Assembly (NCBI GenBank): GCA_003439945.1
Contig: QVRM01002204.1
Coordinates: 265,001-329,000 of the forward strand
Direction of reading: 5' to 3'
Length of the DNA: 64,000 bases
Source: Dermanyssus gallinae
Taxonomy: Eukaryota; Arthropoda; Arachnida; Mesostigmata; Dermanyssidae
Part shown: one piece after another, positions 20,120-29,612 of the stretch
Layout: each line of letters starts with the position of its first letter
Position numbering within the stretch: position 1 is the stretch's first letter
Position numbers and translations under genes: made by a program
The notes under the pieces: model-generated
The model's input: the letters and a program-made list of their open reading frames with translations, nothing else
Databases searched by the model: none
What the model was told of the DNA's origin: nothing

Positions 20120-20539
20120 TTGTGCTGTTTTCCCTAAAAGTAGAATTATTATTCCGATTATAGCCATGCACCGAACCACACCTACAAATTGTGATTTTTG
20201 ATGCTTTCTAGAGTCAACTCGATGGCCAGAAACACCAATTTGCGCAAACCGAGACGCTCTCATCTTAAGCTTTTTTTGTATAAAGTAGAGGAAATACGCG
20301 GTGTCAGGCCGGATGAATAAACTGAGTCTTTTATCAGTGTGACTCCGTATGCGACTCGAGGAACCTAAATATTTTCAGCTCTGAGGGCTGGAGCGCTCTA
20401 GTGATGCCTAAAAGACTCTTTAGAGCTCTTGTTGGTGAGCGCAGTAAACACTTATAGGCGTTCTGCAGTAAACCAGTCGCTCATTACGCCGCTACGGAGA
20501 AGAAGATGGTGACTAAACATCCAAGCACCTAGACGGTAC

Positions 20540-22367
20540 TTTTTTTTTTTTTTCTGGGAGGTTTCGGTAATGCATGATGCACATGCGCCACTAGCAGCCT
20601 GCGTGACTAGTGTGAGACTCGCAAACCCACTAAACCCGGATTCCTCCCCACCCCCCCAGGCTCGGTATTACTTTGGCATTACATCGAAACCGTGGGAGAG
20701 GCGTTTCTGCCGTTCTCCTTCAATCAGCTCTATCCCTGACTATGATCCCGCATGTCTACCTGCGGTTGGATAGGGGGATGCCATTTTGTAATCCGTCCTG
20801 TGAGGGTGCGTCGAGACCATGAGGGCCTGGCTGCTCCCCACCCCCTCCCCCCTCCCTCGGCTCCTCGTCTCGACCACTCTCCCGAGAGACCCGCTCAAAC
20901 CTCTCCCGCCTGGCCGTTTCCTTGGCTGTCTTGAGTGTCAAAACAGCGTCGAACAAGTTCGTCGCCTCCCTCCATGCCTCCGCCGAAGTCATCATATGGG
21001 AGACCACCTCCTTGATGGGTCGGCCCCTCACAGCGGTTGGTGCTGCGTCCCGTGCTTCCCTGAGAGCATCACACCGCAGAACAGTATGCTCTACGTTGTC
21101 CGTTTCTCCAGAGTCGCACAGTACGCAGATATCGCTGATGGCCTTCTTGATCCTTGACAGGTAGCTCTGGAACTGGCCGTGTCCGGTCAGAACCTAAGTC
21201 GTCCAGTAGGAAAGCTCCCCGTGTCGGCGGTCATACCATGCCCTGAGGTCCGGTATCAGACTCTTGGTCCAGCTCCCTGTGGTCACACCGGGTCTTACCT
21301 GCGCCCATTCCTCATGCCAGGCCGATATGGTGGCACTCCTGGCCCTGGTGAGATCCAGACCTTCGTCTAGATACATTTTACTTCGTTCAGCCACTAGGAG
21401 GTCCCATGGCAGCATTTTGGCTAGGACCAGGAGAGCTTCGGTCGAGACTGTTCGATACGCCCGGCTTACCCTGATTGCCAGCGTTCGTTGGGTCGACCTT
21501 AGTGCCCCTCTATTTTTCGCCGTCCGCATTGCCATGTCCCCCCAGACTGGGGCTGCGTATAGCGCCGTTGATTCGGCCACCGAGGCCAGGAGCCTTCTTT
21601 TCACCTCAGCCACCCCACCGACCCTAGGCATGATCCGCGCCAGGTTCAGGGAGACCCTTTGGGCCTTTTCGGCCACGTACTTAACGTGTGCCGATCCGGT
21701 CAGTCCGGTGTCTTGCATGACCCCAAGGTACTTTACCTTCTTTCTGATTTATATCGGGTGGCCCGCCATCACGAGGTTAATGCCGGTCGTCCTCTTTCTG
21801 CCTGTTAGGTACATCGCCTCCGTCTTGTCGGGTGCCAGTTTCAAGTGATGGGACTCCATCCACTCGGACACCATTGACAAGCCTCATTGGCGGCGCTCTC
21901 CAGGGCTCTTTCGGTCTTGGCCGTTATCATGAGTGCAAGGTCATCGGCGTACGCCAACGTCTCCACCCCATACGGGAGACCTGGGATCTCGAGCACCCCG
22001 TCGTAAGCTATGTTCCAGAGCACGGGTCCTAGAATCGAGCCCTGTGGGACTCCGGCAGTAACCTCGTACTCCTGCCCCCCTGCAACCAAGCCTCTGTCAT
22101 CCAGGTAGGATGAAATCATTCGACGGAGGTAGAGGGAAAAGCCCTTCCTCTTTATCGCCTACACAATTACTTTCCAATTCATTGTGTTGAAGGCATTTTT
22201 GACATCCAGGAGGATCAGGAGCACGAATCCCCTTGTTTTAGGGGTCTTCATAGTCTCCTCACCCGCCCGTTTCAGAACCTTCTTTAGAGCCCCTAATGCG
22301 GATCTGCCCTTCCGGAAGCCGTACTGAGCATCTGATAGGGCGTTCTTTTCCTGAATCTCGTCGGTAG
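20540..22367 (-). mobile_element. R1-like non-LTR retrotransposon, 5'-truncated, with target duplication
   Basis: Flanked by a 13-bp direct repeat ACCTAGACGGTAC (20527-20539 and 22368-22380). The minus-strand 3' end is a poly(A), seen as a T-run at 20540-20553. The empty site is present once in the paralogous S2 copy (about 37392-37404). The insertion is 1,828 bp and starts inside the RT, so it is a typical 5'-truncated target-primed insertion. It interrupts the S1 core. Confidence 0.95.
20756..22360 (-). pseudogene. R1-like ORF2 protein: RT C-terminal half and zinc knuckle
   Basis: Coding order: DAQYGFRKGRS (RT), LLDVKNAFN (motif A with catalytic Asp), AGVPQGSILGPVLWNIAYDG, LAYADDLALMI (catalytic box, about 21940), then the post-RT region with YAAPVWGDMA and ISAWHEEWAQ, and a Cys/His knuckle CVLCDSGETDNVEHTVLRC near 21080-21135. 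WN after PVL and the EHT...C knuckle are features of the R1 clade. The frame shifts near 21850 and again near the C-terminus. The endonuclease is missing through 5' truncation. Confidence 0.85.
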
Positions 22368-22380
22368 ACCTAGACGGTAC

Positions 22381-22700
22381 CTACCTATTCTAGATAGTAC
22401 CCATCGAGCAATTTTTCGCTGTGTCCGACATGAGTGTGCAGAATGTTATGATGAAACTTGGAATATTATGAAGAGACTTGGGATGTCAATCAGAGCCTTC
22501 GCGCAATCAATATTTTGTCCGTTGTTTTTGGAAGGAATTCATCGCTGTTCTTGGAAGACACTTATTACACAGATTAAAATGACCAGATTCCAATTTTTTC
22601 GTATCATACGTTTACACCTCTTAGGCACAGATAGATCTCGGAAATGCATGATGCACCTGCGTAACGGGCAGCTAGCAGTAACTTGTGTGGAACTCGGCAA
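22381..22700 (-). repeat. segmental duplication core, copy S1 part 2
   Basis: Continuation of the S1 core beyond the R1-like insertion. Matches 33291-33471 plus 37264-37391 in S2 and 48056-48375 in S3. It contains the empty site of the F2 insertion at about 22505-22515. Confidence 0.85.
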
Positions 22701-23129
22701 ATTCAATTCAATTCAGACATGGTTTATTTACGGATCTGCATACATTTATATGGTTAAGTTCTCGTTATGAAAAGTGGTACAAGGGTTTGGGAAGAAAAAG
22801 AAAAAAAAGAAGATAATAAAAACAGAAGTTAATACCTATACCATATTATTGGTGATACTGACACACAATGCAAAGGAGCACACTGAGTTATAACTTGATT
22901 GACCCCTCTTTCAGTCATGTATTCCATATTTTGACGTCTCGGGTAAAATACGTCAGGGACTTCAAGTGACGGAGTTTATGCGGGATACTCTCCCAAACGG
23001 CCCTAGAACCGATCCTTGTGGAGTTCCAGTATTAACAGATCTCCACGAGGAAACCAGAGTTTAAATGCAGTCAACCAGGCTGATTGGTCGGTAGCTCTTA
23101 AGCTCCGCAGCGTCGCCTTTCTTTTTGTA

Positions 23130-24417
23130 CGGTAGTTCTACAAGTTCTTAAAATGAAAACCAAGAATTTTCCAAATCTTGTTTTTATTTTTTCTTATTTG
23201 ATATACTCCTCGAGAAGCTCAATACACTTTTCCCACCGAGATTTCAGAGCATTTATACCTCTTGAGTAAAATTCTGCGTCTTTAGACTGAAAATAGGCAT
23301 TGACAGCAGTTGTAACCTCTTCATTGCTGGAAAAACGCTTTCCACCGAGACGATTCTTCAAATGTCTGAAGAGGAAATAATCAGAGGGGGCCAGGTCTGG
23401 AGAATAGGAAGGTTGTTCAATAAGTTCGAACCTCAGTTGGGCCAGTTTTGCCGTTGCTTGCCGCGACTTGTGTGCGGGAGCATTGTCCTGGTGAAACAGG
23501 ACAACCTTCTTCTGCAAAGCGGGCCGTTTCACGATGAGTTCTTGCTTCAGGCAGTCCAACAGTCTTGCATAATATTCTCCCGTGATCGTTTTACCGCTCT
23601 CAAGGTAGTCGACCAGAATTATTCCACGTTGGTCCCAAAAAACCGTAGCCATCATCTTTCCGGCCGATGCCGTTGTCCGCACCCTCTTCGGAGGTCCTTC
23701 ACCAGGTGCACACGATTGGCGAGAAGCTTCTTGGGTCTCGGAAGTGTAGTGATGGACCCAGCTTTCATCGACGGTCACGAATCTGCGCCAAAAATCCGAC
23801 GGATTTTTCGACATCTTGGCCAAATTTCGCTGTGAAGCGGAAACACGCGCGTCTGTTTGGCCTTAATTGAGCAAATGCGGCACTCATTTTGCTCTGAGTT
23901 TTTTCATCTTCAAGTTCTCGTGCAGGATGAAATGCACACTACCCAAACTGATCCCCAAGGCCTCCGATATCTCCTTAATGTTCACTCGCTTATCTGCGGC
24001 AATGATTTTCCGCACTTTTTCCACGTTTTCCTCATCAGTTGCCGTTTTTGGGCGTCCTGAACGTAGTTCATCCTCGGTGCTCCCGCGACCTCTTTTTAAC
24101 TCATTAATCCAGTTGAAAACAGTGGCAAAATATGGCGCAGAGTCACCGTACACCTCGTCTAACTCAGTTTTCACTTGGGTCGCATTCCAACTTTTGAAAT
24201 AAAAACGCTTGATAACCACTCGAAACTATTTTTTCTCAATTTTTCAAAATCACGCCGATACGTTGCACGGGAAAAGCGATCAAACGAAATCGCAACGGCC
24301 AATCACCATAATATTTTGACTGCTAGCATTCGAAAAGTTGCCGTTTCCAATAGCGGTAAAAGCGAAAAAAAATTCAAATTCTGGAAAGCTAATTTTAAGA
24401 ACTTGTAGAACTACCTG
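23130..24417 (-). mobile_element. mariner copy 2, complete with both terminal repeats
   Basis: Length 1,288 bp, flanked by TA (23128-23129, 24418-24419). The terminal inverted repeats are about 28 bp, sharing GTAGTTCTACAAGTTCTTAA. Complete structure inserted into element K. The transposase is defective at the N-terminus only. Confidence 0.95.
23194..24240 (-). pseudogene. mariner transposase, catalytic triad intact, start lost
   Basis: Same family as copy 1. The original ATG is TTG here and is soon followed by a TAG, so the frame reopens at 24219 (VIKRFYFKSWNATQ). HTH segments follow to KKLRAK, then stops at about 23880 break the WVPHL linker. From 23823 the catalytic domain is open: VTVDESWVHHY, LFHQDNAPAHKS and YSPDLAPSDYFLF keep all three Asp of DD34D. 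The C-terminus ends LLEEYIK. Less decayed than copy 1 in the catalytic core, but not translatable as a full protein. Confidence 0.9.
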
Positions 24418-25012
24418 TAAATAGGTGAAACAAAATAAGCCTTGAGAGCGGTTGGAAACACTCCAGATGCAAGTGAAAAGTTCGCATGTGCGTAATAGGA
24501 CCAGCAATGTATGGAGTATCAAGTTTTAGAAGTTGAGCATGAAGTCCCGTTGCACCGCAGCTCCAGCTCCGTTTCTCCTTAAGTAATATCGAGGCTACCT
24601 CAATTACTGTTACAGCGCGAAAACTGAAGGTAACGTCATTACAGGGCCATGGGTTCCTTAAACGCGGTCTGATATCGTCCTCAAAACTTAATGCAGAGAC
24701 CGTCTCCAAACGCACCAACAAGGAGTAGCGGTTAATATTGTCGGCTATTAAAACAGGATCTGTGGAAGTTTCTCCAGAAGAGGTGACGGAAGCAGAAGGC
24801 AACTCGACCGAGCCTTTACGCTTACTACGGGACCTGTTAATGAACTGCCAGAGACGGCGGATATCTCCACGTAAGGTATCAAACTGCACCTTATAGAACG
24901 CTGAACGAGCAATACGAACAGCAGTTATGTACATTTTCTGGCTAACCACATAAGCATGTTTACATTCTGTGGAATTAATCTTTCTGTGTCTAATGTACAT
25001 TTTGTTTGCAAT

Positions 25013-25170
25013 ATATATATATATATATATATACAATATAGTTTGTTGGAACCCCTATAAATACAACATAGTTTGTTGGAACCCCTATAAATACAACATA
25101 GTTTGTTGAAACCCCTATAAATACAATATAGTTTGTTGGAACCCCTATATATACAATATTGTTTCTTGGA
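25013..25170. repeat. TA run plus 30-bp minisatellite (about 4.7 copies)
   Basis: TA run 25013-25032, then 30-bp units starting at 25031, 25061, 25091, 25121 and 25151 (partial), differing by one or two bases. The unit is a multiple of three and reads as a 10-residue repeat (CIYRGSNKL type) on the minus strand. The S2 copy of K has about one unit, split by element J. Confidence 0.9.
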
Positions 25171-25244
25171 AATTCTCAAACGCTAAATTAACATCAATTG
25201 CATCATAGACATCGCTCTAAGAAATATCACTTAGGCGATTCAAG

Positions 25245-25536
<292 letters not shown>

Positions 25537-25607
25537 GTCTTAGAGCAATACAGTTGTGAGGTGTAAATGTGTATCCTTATTATTTTATAGTTTCTTTCTT
25601 GCTGTCG

Positions 25608-26990
25608 TCAGCCCATCGCACCTAATATCGACGCGGCGTTTCCTCTGCAAACTGCCAATGAAAGCAGCTGCCTCAGAAAGTCGCCTTCGCGTGCATCTCC
25701 GGTGTTTGCTTGTATTCGATCACTTAAGTTTTTAATAAATGTCCTTGTTCTTCTGCTGACTGGGCCCATTGTCTCCATTGCAATCGGCACGAAATTGTAC
25801 ATAGACTCTAACTCTGTGTATTTACGCCACTTTTCTTTATCTGCGTGTTCGGCCACCCATCCCGCCTCGGTAGCGCTGTGGCACACATAAGACGGTGCGG
25901 CTGTGCAGGAGACTGTCGCATCCCAAACCAGGCATTTGCCTTTTTTCCACGGCGGAATAGTGACACCGTCGGGCCTTTTATCGTCATGAAGTCCTAGTCC
26001 GGGTTTCAGCATGCTAGGTATTCCCGCCCCTTAACATGTCCGGCCCACGGTGCATTGAAGATATACCTCAGGTTAAGTTCCAAGCCCGTAGGGGACGGAG
26101 GATAGTCTAGAATTAAAAACAACCTCCTTAAAAAATGTTTTAATTCTAGGTATTCCCGCCCTCCGGAGAGCTCTTGAATCACTGCATTTATTTCTGTGTG
26201 CCTGGGAGCCCGACCTTGGCTCTTGATGCAGCTCAACGGGTGGAGGCCATTCTTCTCTACTGGTTTTCCACAGGCCTTGCAAATGTGTGGTTCGCATATC
26301 GACCCGCCGATTCTGAGAGCCGGCACCATGCGGAATGAGACGTTGTCCAGCATGGTGCCGAGCTGTGGCGACGGGAGAGCCCTAAGAAATCCACCGCTGA
26401 AGATGTCTCGTGCGGCCAAGAAGACTGCCTTCTCCGTAAAAGACTCAAGGCTTTCGGTGATCTCACGGGCTTTAACTTGACATCTGTAGTTATCAAGCAC
26501 TCTCTGCGTTACACGTTTCTCCCAAGGGCCTGGATCCAACTTCAGCTTGACAAGCGACTCTGCCTCCTGCTTAGCTATGTGCAGCCGGTGGTGAGCACTC
26601 GGGTCGACTAGCGCCTCTGCCAGCGGGCTGAATTCTAGCACAGATGCTCAGTAACATATGGGTGCCAATTCTACTGCTGATCGAACACCCAGTCCACCTT
26701 CTCTTATGGGGAGGCTTGCTCTTCGCCACGTATCTTCCGTAAAATAAATGTTAAGAACTTCACTCAGTATGTCTCTCGTAGAGTCGTCATACGCTTGCAG
26801 GGCGTCGGGACATTGGCTTGTCGGTGAGGTGCGCAATGTGTAGTTGAATTTCGGGGAACCTAAACTATATCTCCAAAGACATAGTGCAGCTTGTGAGTGC
26901 ATGGCCAACAAACGAGGCCGTGTCTGCAGCAACGCCCGGCGTTTTTCTGTTAAGGTCTTGTAAATACTTTGTGGACTAAGTGGAGCCCCA
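25608..26990 (-). mobile_element. RLE-C non-LTR retrotransposon, 5'-truncated
   Basis: The largest RLE-C copy. Minus-strand order: thumb region RRASLPIREGGLGVRSAVELA (26648-26990), AREITESLESFTEKAVFLAARD, LPSPQLGTMLDN, the knuckle CKACGKPVEKNGLHPLSC (C-x2-C-x8-H-x4-C), then, interrupted by a 116-bp insertion, [16 protein letters not shown] and [15 protein letters not shown] (RLE), and the C-terminal [20 protein letters not shown]. The RLE second block has C where RLE-A has D (VSC for VTD). The RT is absent. Breaks are a stop at about 26640 and the insertion. The lineage is distinct from RLE-A and RLE-B by sequence but has the same C-terminal plan. Confidence 0.8.
26030..26145 (-). mobile_element. 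116-bp insertion flanked by 16-bp target duplication
   Basis: CTAGGTATTCCCGCCC occurs at 26014-26029 and 26146-26161 on both sides. Removing the insert and one repeat restores the RLE-C reading frame ([13 protein letters not shown]). The insert has no ORF of note and carries AATTAAAA...TTTTTAATT within its first 35 bases on the minus strand. It could be a tiny 5'-truncated retroelement or SINE fragment. Confidence 0.85.
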
Positions 26991-27039
26991 AGAATTATTA
27001 TTATTAATGTTATTATTATTATTATTATTAAAATCAACT

Positions 27040-29499
27040 TTCTTAGGTACATAGTCAATGGTCAAATTGTATAATAAAAACAATATCTGCGAGAGGCTCC
27101 TTAAAGAGACTACACGTGGGCAAATTGCCCCGTTATACTTTGTGCAGTAGGCCCCGCACCGAGTACATGTACATGATGGATGAGGGTCGTAGAAGCCGTG
27201 TGTCCCGCACAGGACGTGGTGAAACCCGTGTACCGCGAAACGAGTCATTATGTGGCGGTTTGTGCGGCCTAGGTTCTTCCAGGCTTCTACCGGGAGTAGA
27301 ATTACTCGCCTACGCGGATGATCTTGCTGTGACCGTCAGAGCCAGAACCAAGATAGAGCTAGAGACATACGCCAGTATTGCGCTAGCGGATAGATGGATG
27401 AGAGGTGCCGGCCTAACACTCGCCCTCCAGAAAAATGAGACGATTTTACTTATCGGAAAAAATGAATGCGGCCCTTTGAAGCTTACGCTGTCCGGCGAAA
27501 ACATTGAGCTAAAGGACACGGCAAGATACCTGAGTATACATCTGGACCGGGGACTGCGGGGAACCCCTCATGTGAGAATAGCGAAAGGCGGCTAATGACA
27601 TTGCTCGCCTGTTGCCCAACACGCACCGCCCAGAGATTTCCAGGTGTATCTAAATCGGATAGGAAAGGTTGACTCAACGCAATGTTTGTATTGCGACGAA
27701 GTGGACTCGTCGGAACATACGGCTTTGAGATGCCCGCATGGACCGAAACCAGACAAGGCATGCCCAGAAAGCACATTCTGGGAGAGCTAGTCGCACACAT
27801 GCTCACGTCGGTTAACAACTGGGACGCGGCTGCAAAGCGTATTCAACGTATTATGAAGACCAAGGAAGATGCCGAAAGAAGAAGACTAGTGGAAAACATA
27901 AGAGAGTCGCTTGCACCACGCGACTCGACAAGCAGGACATAATGATTTAAAGCTTCCGAGACTTCCCCACTGCCTGTGCATAGTTACTCTTCTCTGTCAA
28001 GGATCCCGCAGGTCGGAGGGTCATCTTAAGGGGGATATATATATGTAGGCACTGTAGTGCATATATGTAGGGTTTTAGTGGGTATTGCCTTAAGCCTACG
28101 GCTCGACTTTTGCAAAGCGCCAAGGCTTGGTGGTGAGACTTGCTGTTTGGTGGCTGAGTCCCACACTGTCTGAGTGTGAGCATGTTCTTAGGACAGCCAA
28201 TTCCTGTATGCTTTTGCTCGTACGTAAATGTATTTTAAACCCTCAATCCCTTAAAAAAAAGGTCCTTCCAGGTGCTGTCCCGCATGGCACCCGTGTCAAA
28301 GATGTCCGAGTCGATGTTCACCATCTTGTCCTCCCACATGCGGATGAATTCCTTGTAGACGGGAGTTTCTGGCAGGTTGAAACGTTTCTTCGGATCCTCG
28401 ACGAACAACGGAGTGTCCGCCAGCAGATGCCCAAGGCGGTTCTAGCTTAAGGGGTGCAGACCCATTACACGCTTGAGGTAAGCCGGTTTTACGCGGTCCA
28501 GCATATCAAGTTGCTGCCGGGAGAGCTGTCTCCAGATGACCTGGATGCTGTAAGAAGCGACGGGGGCGAGTTTGAGGTCGAAGAGGCCGAGAGCAGTTTT
28601 CAGAGAAAACAGCTGCGGCTTCTGTATCCCAACAGATGCCACTAGCGCGTTCCTCACCCGATCCGTGATGTGCTCTGTGAATGAACGGCCGTTGGAGGGG
28701 ATGACGATGCCGAAATACTTGAAGCTTTTGACATACTTGGGCTCCATCGAGGCAAGCCGTAGAGTGTCGCTGCCAGCTATCCGACTTCCCTTGCGGAACT
28801 TCATAGCCTCGGTCTTAGACAGGTTGATCTCGAGACCGATGCCCTGCACGTAGGTCGCGAGCCTTTCCAGGGACTGCTGCAGATGGAACCTTGACGTGCT
28901 GTAGAGCACTACGTCGTCAGCGTACATCAGGACCTGCATCATATTGCGGGTGCCCTCCACCTGGCGAGGGAGGTCGGCCAGCAGCACTGAGAACAACAGA
29001 GGGCTCAGGTTGTCGCCCTGTGCGAAGCCCGTCGTCTGCAGGAAGGGATCGAGTTTGGCCACGCCGTCGTCGATTTAGATGGGGTTCTCTTAGAGGATAG
29101 CGGCCAGCAGATGCAGAACGTTGGAGGGCACACCTGCCTCGGCCAGCTTAGCAATGATCTTGTCTCTTGGTGCCGATTCGAACGCTGAGCGGAAGTCCAC
29201 GTAGACGGCTTACACGAAGGCATTGAAGTACCCGCTGAGCGTCATCGATCAGGAAGCTGCAGGCATCTAACGTAGACCGCCCAGCTCGGAAGCCATACTA
29301 GTCTTCCGGAATTACCCCGCGACCCTCTAAGAACGCTGGTAGCCGTGTGGTCAGGATTGCGGAGAGCAGCTTGTAGCAACAGCTTTTCTTTGCAATGCCC
29401 CTCCATGAGGTTGGAAGTTTGGGATTCCCCTTCCCCTTCGGTATTACCGACAGCAGAGCGCTGCTTCAGTTCGAGGGGATGCGGCCGTGGCGAAGACAA
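27040..29499 (-). mobile_element. F1 non-LTR fragment, split by an R1-like insertion
   Basis: Coding order on the minus strand: SWRGIAKKSCCYKLLS and GVIPED-YGFRAGRSTLDA (29240-29490), motif A region with frameshift, GFAQGDNLSPLLFSVLLADLP and VLMYADDVVLYS (28442-29062), the thumb to HLLADTPLFVEDPKKRFNLPE (28265-28440). Then, after the R1-like insert, RFAVHGFHHVLC and the knuckle CTCTRCGAYCTKYNGAICP (27040-27250). The 206-codon piece 28442-29062 is the longest open stretch. The 5' end at 29499 coincides with the inversion junction between arms S1 and S2. Confidence 0.85.
27284..28260 (+). mobile_element. R1-like 5'-truncated insertion with 12-bp target duplication and poly(A)
   Basis: Target repeats GGTTCTTCCAGG (27272-27283) and GGTCCTTCCAGG (28261-28272, one mismatch) flank a 977-bp insert ending in A8 (28253-28260). 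The coding part has LLAYADDLAVTV (RT catalytic box, about 27300), YLSIHLDRGL, and a knuckle CLYCDEVDSSEHTALRC (27690-27740) of the R1 type. The frame breaks at 27593 and about 27790. The long 3' UTR (27945-28252) has no gene. The host is the F1 copy, whose frame can be followed across the insertion. Confidence 0.9.
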
Positions 29500-29501
29500 G
29501 T

Positions 29502-29612
29502 CTTGAATCGCCTAAGTGATATTTCTTAGAGCGATGTCTATGATTCAATTGATGTTAATTTAGCGTTTGAGAATTTCCAACCAACTATATTGTATATATA
29601 GGGGTTCCAACA
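29502..29612 (+). mobile_element. K element, S2 copy, 5' part
   Basis: Matches 25135-25244 in S1 (opposite strand). Ends inside the 30-bp minisatellite unit, where element J is inserted. Confidence 0.7.

Larger units (their letters stand above)
17893..20539 (-). repeat. segmental duplication core, copy S1 part 1
   Basis: Matches, in opposite orientation, 37272-41525 (S2, with Tc1-like insertion) and 48480-52590 (S3, with RLE-B insertion). It holds the U100 ORF (19604-19909). Divergence between copies is marked and includes many indels outside that ORF. The original TA target for the S2 Tc1-like element is present here without the element at about 19455-19465. Confidence 0.85.
22701..25244 (-). 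mobile_element. K: CR1/jockey-like non-LTR copy split by mariner copy 2
   Basis: Two parts, 24420-25244 and 22701-23127, separated by mariner copy 2. Minus-strand coding traces: KMYIRHRKINSTECKHAY, RRLWQFINRSR, FSFRAVTVIEVASILLKEK and GLHAQLLKL (pre-RT region typical of CR1/jockey elements), then scattered RT remnants. The 3' end is (TTGAA)n-like. S3 lacks the element altogether: the two boundary sequences (25245 side and 22700 side) are contiguous at about 48055. It is 5' truncated and broken by stops. A 30-bp minisatellite has grown within its coding part. Confidence 0.75.

Noticed and set aside
21264..21848. 194-codon plus-strand ORF
   Set aside because: Antisense to the R1-like RT, whose motifs are clear on the minus strand.
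25031..25170. CRISPR array
   Set aside because: Units of 30 bp are contiguous with no spacers; a minisatellite in eukaryotic DNA.
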